Positions 54,701-62,879 of a stretch of DNA of 64,000 bases are shown one piece after another. Every line of letters begins with the position of its first letter. Position 1 is the first letter of the stretch. The DNA comes from Pogona vitticeps (lineage: Eukaryota > Chordata > Lepidosauria > Squamata > Agamidae). A program made the position numbers and the translations under genes. The stretch lies in NCBI RefSeq assembly GCF_051106095.1, contig NC_135789.1, positions 18,771,501-18,835,500 of the forward strand. Direction: 5' to 3'. The notes under the pieces are model-generated. The model saw only the letters and a program-made list of their open reading frames with translations. It was not told the origin of the DNA and searched no databases.

Positions 54701-57700
54701 GAGCTGTGATCACTTTCCACTATGGCCGCTTTTAGGGAGGACACGAAGAGACGTCTTCTCAAACCAGCAGACCATGTTTAGCTGACGGTGATGATTTTAG
54801 CTCTTTGCAGGTTTAACGGATCTGCATGCTACTGGTGATCACGTTTGGTTTTACTGGATTTTGATGTTTACTAGGCTTTTTCTAAAGGGACGTGGTGGCG
54901 CCCTTTGAACCGCAGAAGCCTCTGGGCTGCAAGGTCAGAAGACCAGCCATTGTAAGATCGGATCCACGTGGCGGAGTGAGTTCCCGTCGCTTGTCCCAGC
55001 TCCTGCCAACCTAGCCGTTCAAAAGCATGTAAAAATGCAAGTCAATAAATAGGTGCCACCAGGGTGGGAAGGTAAACGGCGTTCCGTGTCTAGTCGCGCT
55101 GGCCACATGACCACGGAAGATTGTCTTCGGACAAACGCTGGCTCCACAGTTTGGAGACTGGGATGAGCACCCTGGAGTCAGACACGACTGGACTCAACGT
55201 TAAGGGGAACCTTTACCTTTACCTATGGCTTTCTCACTATTTTGTGGTAGGGCCTTTTCCAGCTCCACAATTCTCTCTTTCTACAACTGTCAGGGCATAC
55301 GTTCATTCAAAAGGTGGCGCTGGAGCTTGGCAGAGGGCACGGGCCACCAAAAAAAGACCGACAAGGAGCTGCAAAATCATATTAAGCCTCACTAGAAGCT
55401 CAAATGGCTAGATCGAGGTTAGTCCTTGATCAGAAGGCCACACGATCTGGAAAAGACCCTCATGCCCAGAAAGGCAGAAGGAAGGGCAGCCGGAAAAGAG
55501 GAGGACCCAACACAAGAGGAACCGACTCCCTCCAGGAAACCACGACGTTTGATTTTGCAAGAGTTGAGCAGAGCCGTGGAGGGCGGGAGGTTTTGGAAAT
55601 CGCTCCTTTGTGGGGTCGCCATGAGTCAGAAATCATCTGATAATCCATAACAACAACTACTGCACGGCTGTAAGCGGCTTTGAGGACTACCTAGTATTTG
55701 TTTATCTATTCATTTTACCCCGCTTTTTTCCTTGAAAAGGAAGGAACCCAAGGCAGCTTCCACCCTTAAAAAACAATGATTAAAAGGCTAAAAACAGGAA
55801 GTATACAAATACTGAAAAAAGAACTAAGCCCATGCCACACTGTAAGTGGGAAACCAAGATCCACACCAAAACCGGATTCAAAGCAACAAGGCGCACAGAA
55901 AAGGCCAAACAAATTGTGGCCCTTGCTTATTTTCTTGAAGGACCACCAGTTTTGCCATTCCTGTCCCCCTTTTTCCCTTTTCCTTCTGCCAACGTAGCCT
56001 TTCCCTCTCTGCTTTCTGCCATTGAGTCTTGCTGTGTTTCTTTTGATGGATAAGTGGCGCTCGTTTATGAGCTACACAAACACACACACACACCCCTCAC
56101 TTCTCCTCCGATGGTGGGATACGTATGTACAGGCGGCCCCCCTCGGTGCTCACAACTGCCTGTGAATTTCACGGGCTCAGCAGGGACCAGACCCCAGCCG
56201 CCCCCTCTCCTGCATCAGAAAGGTTTCGATTTTATCGATTTTAAAGACTTCTCAAATGTTATGTCCTGGTTTCTTTATCTGAGCGGCCCTGGGGCTGCAA
56301 GACCTAAAAGTGGGCTCTGGCTAGTTCGGAGACCAAGGGCTATCAAGAGTCACCCCAAATGTGCCATCAAAGCCACGTGGGCCTTTAAAAAAAAAAAAAA
56401 ACCTGATTCCACGGAACTCTCTTCCCTTCTTGCAGGAGGACAGCAATGAAAATCAGAGGGTTGCCAACCCTGGCGTTGCTCAAGGGGGGTCGGGGAGGGC
56501 AGTGGCCGGCGCTGCCAAAGACACGTGTCCCCAAAGCAGAAGTGAAATATGGGAAAACCAACCAGGCACCAGCATGCTGTAATGATTTCCCCTTTTTTTC
56601 TTTTCTGAAAGGAAAAAAAAAACCCACACACATACACACAAAAAAACACACAACCAACCCTCTTTCATTTCCTGGAACTCTGAGTCACGATTACCAGCAG
56701 GAAGTTGGACAAGAAAATGAGGGGAGGTTGTCTATGTTCCTGAGCAAGCAGCTGGAATCCACAGGTACTCAAGGAGTCACGCTACTGCGATCATCACCGG
56801 TCCTGGGTCACTGGCAGGAAGACATGAAAAGCTGGGGAGAGCGGGGGGGGGGGGCGGTTGGGAACGCTTCGGCAAAAAATTATATGGATGGACGCCAGGT
56901 GAGCGAGGTTGGCTCGGCAGCTCAAGGAACCGGCGTCGCCGATTTATCAGGCTGGGTGAAGTCTCCTGAATGCCAGGCGACGACTCGGATTACAGACGTG
57001 CACAGCTAGAAGGGAAACTCGGAGGTCCTCTAGTCTGACCCACCCCACTGCAGGAAATCGACAGTGAGAGAATCTGGGAGGGATGGCCGCCGACCTCAGC
57101 TGAAAAACTTCCAGTTAAAAACAGCCCATGATTTGGAGGTCCTTTACTCACGTTCTTACATAGGTCTCCCTCCACACCTTTCATGTACACCTGTCTTCAT
57201 GGTGTGGATACACCTGCCTGCCTCTCATCCATCCATCCATCCATTCATCCAAATATATTTATCCTGCTTTTCTCCTAATATTTAAAAGCTAAAAACAGGA
57301 CATGGACATGTACTAAAAAGGATTAAGTACCACACTAAAACACAGTAAAAAAGCAACACCAAAAACACACTCCAAGCTGTAAGGCACAACCATCCATTAA
57401 AAAAACCCTCTTGGGCAGGCAATCATCACAAGGAAGGCTTGCCTGAAGAGAAAGGTCTTTGGAGAGCCCAGTCGGGGCCAGGCGGGCCTCCAGTGGCAGG
57501 GAGTTCCAGAGTCTCAAGGAGCAGCCACCGAGAAGAAAGGACTCCTCTGCCGGGTGCCGACACAAGGGACCTGTGAAGGTGGCGGTACCGAGGGAAAAGG
57601 CCTCTCCGGATGAAACGTAATGGCTTGGCAGGCTGATCAAGGGAGACCCCAAGCCAAGCCATTGAGAGCTTTATAGGTTGAAACCGACACTTTGAATGGC

Positions 57701-58657
57701 GCCCGGCCAGGAACCGGCCGCCCATGGATGTGACAGGGTAATTCGGGGATCCCAGTGACCAGCCCCATTTTGTCACCCGGCTGCTGCCCTTTTGCAGCCA
57801 TGGAAGTTTCCAGACACTTTCCAAAGGCACACAGAGCGTCATAGGAATTCATGACTTTTTGTGAACGAAAACACACTTTTTAAAAAAAAGGTGGAGTAAA
57901 TATTACAGGAAAAAAAGTTTCTAGCAACAAACAAGAGAGGATTCCTGGAAAAAAACGCAAAATCGGGATACAACAAACTGCAGGAATTGCATGAAAAGCG
58001 CGCACACACCAGATATTTAACCCAAACACGGCCAACATGCAGATGGCCAGTGAAACAACACACGCCCAGCATCTCAAATATAAAACTATGACAGCAGTTG
58101 TCTGTCTTGTGTTTCAGCAAAAGGATGTGAAACTCTGTTCTGATTGGGGAAAACTGCCAACCTCGAGCAGGATTTTCTGGAAAAGACCATCCTGCTGGGA
58201 AAGCAGGGAAAGAGGAAGACACCCCCCCATGCGAGATAGACAGACTCCCTAAAGGAAACCACAACTTTTGAGTTTGCAAGTGTTGGGAAGGGTTGCAGAG
58301 GGCAGGGCACCGGGGAGAGCACTTGTCCATGGGGTCTCCCGGAGCCGAGGGTAACTTGACGGGACACAACGACAAACCAAAAGAAGGCAGTTTGCACTGA
58401 ACAAGACAGAGGAGAGAAATCAGGTGATGTCAGGCAGAGAGATGGAGATGGATCCCACCCTAAGGGCTGACCTCTATTTGGTTCTGCTGCGGCTGCGGCT
58501 GCTGCTGCTGCTGCTGGGTGCTGACATCCCAGAGGGTGGGCACGTGGCTGAGGTGGTCGGCCGGCAGGAAGTCCTGAGTGTCGGCGATGTCCGAGAGGGA
58601 GTCGGCGGGAGAGGAGAAGAGCGAGTTGCTGGAGAGGTCATTGAGGTATGCCGAATC
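30651..58657 (-). CDS. SBNO2: SBNO2, strawberry notch homolog 2 (28 exons; extreme 5' end not seen)
   Basis: SBNO2 is a nuclear DExH-type, strawberry-notch-family protein acting as a transcriptional co-regulator, known in mammals downstream of IL-10/STAT3 and in osteoclast fusion. The 28 exons listed below sum to 3,963 nt: 1,320 residues plus stop, with every junction in phase. Order of parts: an acidic, Gln-rich N-terminal region ([31 protein letters not shown]), the P-loop domain with Walker A ([11 protein letters not shown]), DExH box ([10 protein letters not shown]) and SAT motif (VVYASATG), a basic NLS-like stretch (STKRKRERG), an acidic Ser-rich stretch ([17 protein letters not shown]), then the helicase-C-like domain with motif VI ([11 protein letters not shown]), ending PERQSVIQF-like ([18 protein letters not shown]). 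Human SBNO2 is 1,366 residues, and about 90 N-terminal residues are missing here. It is convergent with GPX4, as in human. Confidence 0.97.
32020..32210 (-). CDS. SBNO2: SBNO2 exon w27
   Basis: This 191-nt exon reads [63 protein letters not shown]. The acceptor AAAAAG has an unusually A-rich context, but phase and similarity fix it. Donor is G|GTGAGC. Confidence 0.95.
32597..32673 (-). CDS. SBNO2: SBNO2 exon w26
   Basis: This 77-nt exon reads [25 protein letters not shown], splitting a Trp codon at donor TG|GTAAGT. The intron before it is only 111 nt. Confidence 0.96.
32785..32919 (-). CDS. SBNO2: SBNO2 exon w25
   Basis: This 135-nt exon reads [45 protein letters not shown]. Donor is AAG|GTGAGC. 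Confidence 0.96.
33775..33867 (-). CDS. SBNO2: SBNO2 exon w24
   Basis: This 93-nt exon reads [31 protein letters not shown]. Donor is AAG|GTGAGC. Confidence 0.97.
34241..34335 (-). CDS. SBNO2: SBNO2 exon w23
   Basis: This 95-nt exon reads [32 protein letters not shown]. Acceptor is CCCACAG and donor AAG|GTAAGA. Confidence 0.97.
34674..34817 (-). CDS. SBNO2: SBNO2 exon w22
   Basis: This 144-nt exon reads [49 protein letters not shown] 13-base pyrimidine run of mostly C precedes acceptor CCAG. Donor is G|GTGAGC. Confidence 0.97.
35121..35532. mobile_element. MITE with TIRs and internal TTCGCAAAACGA-type units
   Basis: The left end ACAGTCGTGCCCTGC and right end GCGGGGCACCACTAT are inverted repeats, flanked by TA on both sides as in Tc1/mariner insertions. 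The interior repeats CTTCGCAAAACGACG-like words roughly every 25-50 bp. Non-coding. It lies in the SBNO2 intron before exon w22. Confidence 0.75.
35709..35842. mobile_element. Second, shorter MITE of the same terminal family
   Basis: The ends ACTGTGGTGCCTCACAAG and CTTGCGAGGCACCAGTGTA are inverted repeats and share the GTGCC(T/C)(T/C)GCAAG core with the element at 35121. The interior has a tandem GTCTTGCGAAAAAACA unit. TA lies at both borders. Confidence 0.75.
36575..36649 (-). CDS. SBNO2: SBNO2 exon w21
   Basis: This 75-nt exon reads [24 protein letters not shown]. It aligns with human MKQGLLSVGI and ends just before the conserved [10 protein letters not shown]. Donor is G|GTATGC. Confidence 0.94.
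36858..36966 (-). CDS. SBNO2: SBNO2 exon w20
   Basis: This 109-nt exon reads [36 protein letters not shown] (human YGTRALHCVLTTILSQTENK, VPVPQGY). Acceptor is GTCTAG and donor G|GTAAGC. Confidence 0.95.
37356..37427 (-). CDS. SBNO2: SBNO2 exon w19
   Basis: This 72-nt exon encodes [20 protein letters not shown] and FENK, identical to human as remembered. Donor is AAG|GTGAGG. Confidence 0.97.
37718..37962 (+). repeat. tRNA-derived SINE (Sauria type), plus strand
   Basis: Near full-length copy: tRNA head with GAGCTCAGGGGTTTAGGTCT, B-box in GGGAGTTCAAATCCCA, body with GAAAAGCCAGCCGGGGTAGC, and 3' end AACTGATTCGATGGCCCG. It lies in the SBNO2 intron before exon w19. Confidence 0.85.
38188..38300 (-). 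CDS. SBNO2: SBNO2 exon w18 (motif VI)
   Basis: This 113-nt exon reads [37 protein letters not shown]. The RTHRSNQ arginines match the SF2 motif VI finger of strawberry notch proteins. Confidence 0.97.
38615..38755 (-). repeat. tRNA-derived SINE fragment, minus strand
   Basis: Reverse of GGAGAGCTCACGGGCC, GGTCTCTGGCTGCAGCGCC and the B-box GGGAGTTTGAATCCCCC. A LINE 3'-tail-like AT-rich piece follows at about 38915-39050. Confidence 0.7.
39373..39508 (-). CDS. SBNO2: SBNO2 exon w17
   Basis: This 136-nt exon reads [45 protein letters not shown], then the first base of Gly. Motif VI ([11 protein letters not shown]) is split between this exon and the next. Donor is G|GTAAGT. Confidence 0.97.
40480..40625 (-). 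repeat. BovB/RTE LINE 3' end, minus strand
   Basis: Minus-strand text reads GGAAAACACGGCCCTTGACTTTGCAAGAGC and ends near CAGCGGTCACTGTGCGCTGG, matching the 3' end seen in better copies at 55395 and 58150. Confidence 0.65.
40661..40792 (-). CDS. SBNO2: SBNO2 exon w16
   Basis: This 132-nt exon reads [44 protein letters not shown], the start of the helicase-C-like domain. Donor is AAG|GTGAGC. Confidence 0.97.
41018..41080. repeat. Short foldback element
   Basis: GGGGACTACAGATCCCAGAA and TTCTGGAAGTTGTAGTCC, about 20 bp apart, are inverted repeats. Such TAGTCC/CCCAGAA foldbacks recur across squamate genomes. Confidence 0.65.
41474..41631 (-). CDS. SBNO2: SBNO2 exon w15
   Basis: This 158-nt exon reads [52 protein letters not shown]. 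Donor is GAG|GTGAGC. Confidence 0.97.
42610..42837 (-). CDS. SBNO2: SBNO2 exon w14 (acidic Ser-rich)
   Basis: This 228-nt exon reads [20 protein letters not shown], then [37 protein letters not shown] and ends CFLGEER. It corresponds to human VIRISDDSSTESDPGLDSDF. Donor is G|GTGAGG. Confidence 0.96.
43385..43441. repeat. Three-copy 19-bp minisatellite
   Basis: GAGGAAACAAGAGAGAAAA is repeated exactly at 43385 and 43404, and at 43423 with a final base change. It lies in the SBNO2 intron before exon w13. A (TAT)n run and a LINE-tail-like piece follow at 43463-43560. Confidence 0.92.
43792..43874 (-). CDS. SBNO2: SBNO2 exon w13 (basic, NLS-like)
   Basis: This 83-nt exon reads [20 protein letters not shown] then GTGIKRK. 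The two basic clusters look like a bipartite nuclear localisation signal. Acceptor is CTTTCAG and donor C|GTAAGA. Confidence 0.95.
45327..45424 (-). CDS. SBNO2: SBNO2 exon w12
   Basis: This 98-nt exon reads [20 protein letters not shown] and [12 protein letters not shown] (human [20 protein letters not shown]). It was too short for a plain ORF search. Donor is GA|GTGAGT. Confidence 0.97.
45619..45667. repeat. Perfect 14-bp inverted repeat (hairpin)
   Basis: CATCACCCCTCAGC (45619-45632) and GCTGAGGGGTGATG (45654-45667) are exact reverse complements with a 21-nt loop. It lies directly beside the CA/ACC microsatellite. Confidence 0.9.
45679..45766. repeat. Compound microsatellite (CA)n-(ACC)n
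   Basis: About 28 uninterrupted CA units (45679-45734) pass straight into about ten ACC units (45735-45766). It lies in the SBNO2 intron between exons w11 and w12. Confidence 0.95.
45983..46159 (-). CDS. SBNO2: SBNO2 exon w11
   Basis: This 177-nt exon reads [40 protein letters not shown] and ends [13 protein letters not shown]. Donor is AAG|GTGAAC. Confidence 0.97.
46545..46752 (+). repeat. tRNA-derived SINE with 10-bp target duplication
   Basis: Full-length head (CGGATAGCTCACTGGCTTAG), B-box (GGGAGTTCGAATCCCA), body and 3' end (CAGAATTAATTTGAAGGCAC). GGACACAGAA occurs just before (46535-46544) and just after (46753-46762), the target-site duplication of LINE-assisted insertion. Confidence 0.9.
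47251..47404 (-). CDS. SBNO2: SBNO2 exon w10
   Basis: This 154-nt exon reads [51 protein letters not shown], conserved with human. Donor is CTG|GTAAGC. Confidence 0.97.
47530..47640 (+). repeat. tRNA-derived SINE head fragment
   Basis: AGCTCAGTGGAGTGGAGGCC, then GGAGTTTGAATCCTACACTG (B-box) and CCTTGACAGGGGATGGCCTGG. It lies in the SBNO2 intron before exon w10. Confidence 0.7.
48231..48336 (-). CDS. SBNO2: SBNO2 exon w9
   Basis: This 106-nt exon reads [20 protein letters not shown] and [14 protein letters not shown]. Donor is CG|GTACGT. Confidence 0.97.
48530..48650. repeat. Foldback repeat
   Basis: GGGCTACGATTCCCAGAAGCC and GGATTTCTGGGAGTTGTGGTCC form imperfect inverted arms, with further pairing outward (TCCTCCAGATGG / GGACACCTGGA). 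Confidence 0.6.
48832..49015 (+). repeat. BovB/RTE LINE 3' end, plus strand
   Basis: [20 protein letters not shown] is readable, followed by the family 3' end (GGATCGCCATACGTTTGAAG). It lies in the SBNO2 intron just before exon w8. Confidence 0.7.
49196..49313 (-). CDS. SBNO2: SBNO2 exon w8 (DExH box and SAT motif)
   Basis: This 118-nt exon reads [20 protein letters not shown] and ends [13 protein letters not shown] is the Walker B/motif II, and SAT is motif III of SF2 helicases. Confidence 0.98.
50480..50623 (-). CDS. SBNO2: SBNO2 exon w7
   Basis: This 144-nt exon reads [48 protein letters not shown], almost the same as human. Donor is GTG|GTATCC. Confidence 0.97.
51238..51328 (-). CDS. 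SBNO2: SBNO2 exon w6
   Basis: This 91-nt exon completes Trp and reads [20 protein letters not shown] then [10 protein letters not shown]. Donor is AAG|GTACCG. Confidence 0.97.
51613..51918. mobile_element. Inverted-repeat element of about 300 bp (MITE-like)
   Basis: ACTGGACTACAAATCCAACA at the left matches the reverse complement of GGATTTGTAGTCCATCAAGT at the right. The interior holds nested AGCTTGGCCTAGC palindromes. It lies in the SBNO2 intron before exon w6. Confidence 0.6.
51960..52093 (-). CDS. SBNO2: SBNO2 exon w5 (Walker A)
   Basis: This 134-nt exon reads [55 protein letters not shown] is the nucleotide-binding P-loop. The codon for Trp is split at donor TG|GTGAGT. Confidence 0.97.
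52308..52468 (-). CDS. SBNO2: SBNO2 exon w4
   Basis: This 161-nt exon reads [20 protein letters not shown] through [14 protein letters not shown], the start of the P-loop domain. Donor is CAG|GTACGC. Confidence 0.97.
52600..52850 (+). repeat. BovB/RTE LINE 3' fragment, plus strand
   Basis: [20 protein letters not shown] is the conserved end of BovB ORF2 (MRRVDSLEKTLMLGKIEGRR type), followed by [10 protein letters not shown]. It lies in the SBNO2 intron between w3 and w4. Confidence 0.8.
53199..53289 (-). CDS. SBNO2: SBNO2 exon w3 (acidic region)
   Basis: This 91-nt exon reads [20 protein letters not shown] and [10 protein letters not shown], nearly identical to human [16 protein letters not shown]. 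Donor is T|GTGAGT. Confidence 0.96.
53664..53765 (-). CDS. SBNO2: SBNO2 exon w2
   Basis: This 102-nt exon reads [20 protein letters not shown] and ends HTPLLATIQ, matching the human FAGFEDFLPSHSTPLLVSYQ region. Acceptor is TTTCCAG and donor CAG|GTAGGG. The preceding intron is the longest within the gene here, 4.7 kb. Confidence 0.9.
54170..54570 (-). repeat. BovB/RTE LINE 3' fragment, minus strand
   Basis: The minus strand reads [11 protein letters not shown] and [12 protein letters not shown]-like text, then the family 3' end, continuing to about 54170. Frames are broken. Confidence 0.75.
55395..55655 (+). repeat. BovB/RTE LINE 3' end, plus strand
   Basis: [20 protein letters not shown] and [13 protein letters not shown] are decayed BovB ORF2 C-terminus. 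GGGGTCGCCATGAGTCAGAA followed by AACAACAACTAC is the 3' terminus. Confidence 0.8.
55690..55860 (-). repeat. L2/CR1-type LINE 3' tail, minus strand
   Basis: CCCCGCTTTTTTCCTTGAAAAGG and GCTAAAAACAGGAAGTATAC match the LINE tail copies at 57260 and 9060. Confidence 0.6.
57240..57740 (-). repeat. L2/CR1-type LINE 3' portion, minus strand
   Basis: Minus-strand reading gives [20 protein letters not shown] and [14 protein letters not shown], the C-terminal end of an L2/CR1 ORF2, followed by a 3' tail with GCTAAAAACAG-like text. Confidence 0.75.
58150..58378 (+). repeat. BovB/RTE LINE 3' end, plus strand
   Basis: GATTTTCTGGAAAAGACCATCCTGCTGGG reads as the FxKTILLGK-type segment. GGGTCTCCCGGAGCCGAGGG then ACGACAAACC forms the 3' terminus. 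It ends about 94 bp before SBNO2 exon w1. Confidence 0.75.
58472..58657 (-). CDS. SBNO2: SBNO2 exon w1 (first recognised coding exon)
   Basis: This 186-nt exon reads [20 protein letters not shown] and [20 protein letters not shown] (human DSSYFEDFSNISIFSSSVDS), ending in a CAG/CCG-coded [15 protein letters not shown] tract not found in human. Acceptor is CCCTCAG and donor GAG|GTCAGC. Confidence 0.93.
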
Positions 58658-61634
58658 CTGAGGGGACAAAAGAGGCAGGCGTCACCCACCCTTACGCCAG
58701 GGAGGGGCCGAGGCCAGGCTGGGCGTCCCAGCGGGTCACCAGCCACCAACAGCATCCGGCACGGAGGCAAGAACAAACCTCGGCCATCCTATCCCATTGG
58801 ACTACACCTCCCCTCATCCCCAGCTGGCTTGTTGGACTACACCTCCTATCATCCCCAGCCAGCCAAACCGCCCCTTGTGTCCTCTAGTGGAAAAAACATA
58901 TTAATTTTTTTTTTATGGGGAGGATTCCAGGAGTACTGGAAATACGACAAAACAGCTCCATGTCATATTGCCTGGGGAGCAAAAGGAGGTTTTGGACACC
59001 CCAATTTCCCTCCTCCCCCCCCCCACAGAAATGCCAGCCAATCACGCAAGGGGTGTGTGGGGCTGTTTTGCAGGCTCTTCCCGCCTGATTTGCAGACAGT
59101 CTGCAAACCCCTCCACAGGTGCATTCAATCAGCGGGAGGGCTGTGTCAATCCAGCCACTCAGATGGGCCGGCCGGCTTCCCACCTGAATTGCAGTGACAC
59201 CCCCACCCCACACCCCACCCCGGGCTCTCTTCAGCCCTTCCAAAGACAAACTAAGATCCTAGTCCTCATGACTCTGAATAAAAACTCTGATCTAAACAGA
59301 CAAGGTCAGAATCTACCCCCACCTACCCACATATGTATTGTCGGCTCTGAGTGGTGGTAGCTTTCCAGAATCTGCTCATCAACTCACCCCCTGATTCGGT
59401 GGTTTTTGTTTTGTTTTGTTTTGTTTTTTGGTGGCAATATTGGACCTTTGAATCCAGGACCTCCTGCATCTCAACCAGGTGATCCGTCGCTGAGTTAAGA
59501 AAGGAAAACATCTGCCAAGGGTTTTCTCTGGAAAGCTGTGCCCGGCCTTAACGCCCCCACAAAAACTGACAAAGGGAAAACAAATCTAGTCCTCCTTCCG
59601 TCCCACCCGGGCTGTTTAAGATGCTGCGAATGGATTTGGTCTTGGCACCCAGAGGCTTCGGAGCCAATTTTTCCTCTTTTGGGGAAATCAGCTCCCCTCC
59701 CCCCCCCCCCCCGTGGTTGCAGACCCTAAAATGAAGCACCTTTATTTCTGTATTTCTGAGAAGCAGCCGTGCTAGCCCGTTTCAGCTGCAACCTAAAGCA
59801 AAAAAAAATAATTAAATATTGTGCCCCTTTTAAAACCAACAGTTTCATTCCAGCCGTGAACGCTTCGTCGCAATTTGAAGAAGTGGACTTCCGTCTATGA
59901 CAAGAACCAGACCAGAGGGCGTCCGTCGTTCCTAAAGGCCTCGCTCTGCTTTCAATCTCAGTTCTCCCTCTTGAATATTTTGCCGCGTTTTTAAAATCCT
60001 CCACTGGTCCAGGTCTAATTCAGCCACAGTCTTAACAACAACAAAAAAACGCACTGCGATAAACACCACATGGGGAAATATAAGAAAACAAGGCGAAGCA
60101 GGAGTCCCGTAATCAACTCACAAAGGGGTCAAAAAGCATGAGACGACGGATGGTCCGTCTTGAAATCCCGAACAACAGCCTGATAAGGCGGGCCAAGAGT
60201 GGGCAGGGAAGGCCCAGAAATGGCGATGCCTCCCCAGCCGCCGCCTGCCTTCGTTGCAGGTGCCTGGGCCTGGAGAACTTTGAAATAAACTGTTCTTATT
60301 AATAACCGTAGTTCGTCTTTAGTTTTCACCATTTGGGGGAGGGGGGAAGAGGAAAAAGGGGAAGGAAAAACAAGACATACTCTGCAGCCGAACGAGGGCT
60401 CCCAGTTTGGAACCCAGCTGGGAAAAAGCAGAGAATTGAGTCCTAAAATGTTAGATTGGGAGGGGAACCTCAAAAGTCATCCAGTCCAGCCCGCCACCAA
60501 GACAGGGCAATCCAAAGCAAAAAGATTCCCCCCACCGGGGCCCCCATGCAGCTTCCGTTTAAAAACTTCCCTCCCAAATGAAAAGAAACACCACACCGGC
60601 CAAATTGTTGTGAACAGCCTTATAGCCAGGAAGGTTCAGTCACCGTAAACGCCATTTTTCTCCCCTTCTGGGTCAAGTGGGGAGTGTACAGTCCCATGAC
60701 CTATCCTTCCTCAGTAAAATATGACGCCCTCCTCGCCTCTTCCCATCAGGACTGCCCTGTGGAACTCCCTGCCACAAGAGGCAGTGGCCACAGGAGCAGC
60801 AGCTTCTGGCTCAAGGTGGCTTTAGAGCCGAATCGCACCGTTTCTCAGAGGAGGCAGCGACGCCTGATGGAACAGCCGTCAGCCACGACTCTTACAAGAT
60901 GGACCAACCACCAAAGGCTGGCTAGCGAGGCTAAGGAGCAAGGAGGCCTGGTTCCATAACTTAGTCCACGGTCAGCCGGGGTCACGGCAAGATACAGCCA
61001 TGAACAAACCTAGCATGCCAAATTATTTATTTTCTTTTATTTATACCCTGCCCATCTAGACCAAAGGTCTACTCAAATCCAGCATGACTTCCTTTAGCAT
61101 GTTTTCAGCAAGGAGAAAGAGGAGGGATTTGCTCACCAGCTGTCACACAACCGTCCTTCTGCGGATCGCATACTCCCCGTTTACTGGCAAACGGGGAACG
61201 GAGCGGGTTGCCTCTGGAACGCCTTTTCAAAATCCATCTTAACAATAATGAAATGAGCCACAGCATTTCCGGCTGGGTCCAACCTGGTGGCAACCAGGAT
61301 TTTGCACCATTCAAACCCCAGACCTGCGTTTTCCTCTTCCCTCCTCTCCCTTTCCTTGGGCACCACATCGTCCTCCCACCCTGACAGGTGACCTGACGGC
61401 CAGCCAGTTCATTAAAACCTGATGCTCTCCACGGCCCGAGGCTGATATGGAGTCATTCCGTAAATGCCGCTGGGAAGGATGAACCCCATCGGATCAGAGC
61501 GAGGCCTCTGGCTCTCCTAGCCACCTCTGCCCTCCACCTCTGCTTTCACTCTTGCCTGACTCGAGAATGGAAGTCCTTCGGGGCAGAGACCCACCGCCAC
61601 TGTAAGAAGCACCACGCACGCAGACGCCACTTAC

Positions 61635-61697
61635 AGAGAGATGGCCCGGCGCTGGCAGCGGGCCCCTTTGCTGAGCGTGGTCGTCAAAGAGCACCAG
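61635..61697 (-). CDS. Candidate 63-nt upstream exon of SBNO2
   Basis: A pyrimidine-rich tract and CACCAG acceptor precede 21 open codons (LVLFDDHAQQRGPLPAPGHL S) ending at donor TCT|GTAAGT. The exon is phase 0 at both ends, as required to join exon w1 (GAT TCG...). I do not recognise the peptide in human SBNO2, so it may be lineage-specific, alternative, or a chance splice pair. Confidence 0.25.
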
Positions 61698-62879
61698 CTG
61701 GTGGAGGGGGGCAGAGTCAGGAACGGGGGGAGCACACCAAGAGGGGCAGAAATACTAGGGGGGGGACCGAATCCGAGAGGGTCCAAACCCCTATTCGGCC
61801 AGGAAAGCTCATGGACATTGATAAGAACCCAACAGGTGGCTTTTGACAGCTGCTCACCGAATAACTCGGAAGGAGGACGAAGACAGCAGAGCTACCGCGA
61901 CAAGTCTCCCACATCTGGTCCTCTGGGGTGGACTGCCTCTGAAGAGGGAGGTTCCTCTTTTTGTGACCCATCCTCTTCCACAGAGCACCCCGATCCCTCC
62001 CAGGACCGTGGCCAAGTGGGGTTTTGCCACTGATAAGCTCCACAACACCATTGAAACCTTTGCAAATCTAAGCGCTGGGGGAAATCTCGGCACCAAACCC
62101 ACGCAAAATCTTTTCAAAACCCAAGCAACACAGACCCAGCTTGGTCTTTAAGGTGCTTTTTTTTTTTTTTTTACAATACGGTGCAGCAGAAAAAGAACTC
62201 CAGCCCCATTTAAGAGGACGGGAGCATAAAAGATGTTCTGAACAGTGGCATTTCACACAGGGTGACCTCCGACATTTCCCAACTTCCTGATCGGTCAAGC
62301 AGCTAAGACCCAAGAGAACCCCAGTGATGTTGCCCTGGCAGCTCAAACTCGAACTCAGAACTGGAAATGGCAGGAGCAGAAAGGGATCCCAGGCTCAGAA
62401 AAGAGGAAGGAGGGTTTTGGAAAGAAAGAAAGAAAGAAAACATGCAGAAAAGGTCCAGTACCCCATTTCGCCCCTGACACCCCCCTCCCTGTAACCACGA
62501 ATCCTGAGACTTTAACACGGCACTCAAAGCGTCTAGAGAAATAGACAATAATATCCTTTTGCAAAATTAAACGTGTTCGTTTTATAGGTGCCACAAGATG
62601 CTTTTCCACAAATCCTTTCGCTGAGGTTAAGCGTCTCCTTGTCCCGAGCCGGCAGTTTTCTAGAAGATCAGCCCCTTTTGTCCGCTCGGGGCCGCCACGA
62701 GTTCGCATTGACTCAACCGCTTTCTAAAGGGATCCGGGGTCAAAATTCAGCAGCACATGATGGCATCATTCAAGTGCTACCCTCATTAAAGTGCTCCCGA
62801 CAGGCAGGAAACCCGGCAAGAGGCCCCCACGACGTTTCGGTTGAGCCGATTTCTAGGGTGCCTCTCCGAGTCGGCTTCC

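Larger units (their letters stand above)
53766..58471. other. SBNO2 intron between w1 and w2: LINE graveyard
   Basis: The 4.7 kb is filled by LINE 3' ends in both orientations, listed separately, and by A-runs. There is no exon between phase-0 exons w1 and w2. Confidence 0.6.

Noticed and set aside
60129-60473. Minus-strand frame containing MVKTKDELRLLIRTVYFKVL
   Set aside because: Looks protein-like for about 25 residues, but has no donor that would join SBNO2 in phase and no family I recognise. Probably chance.
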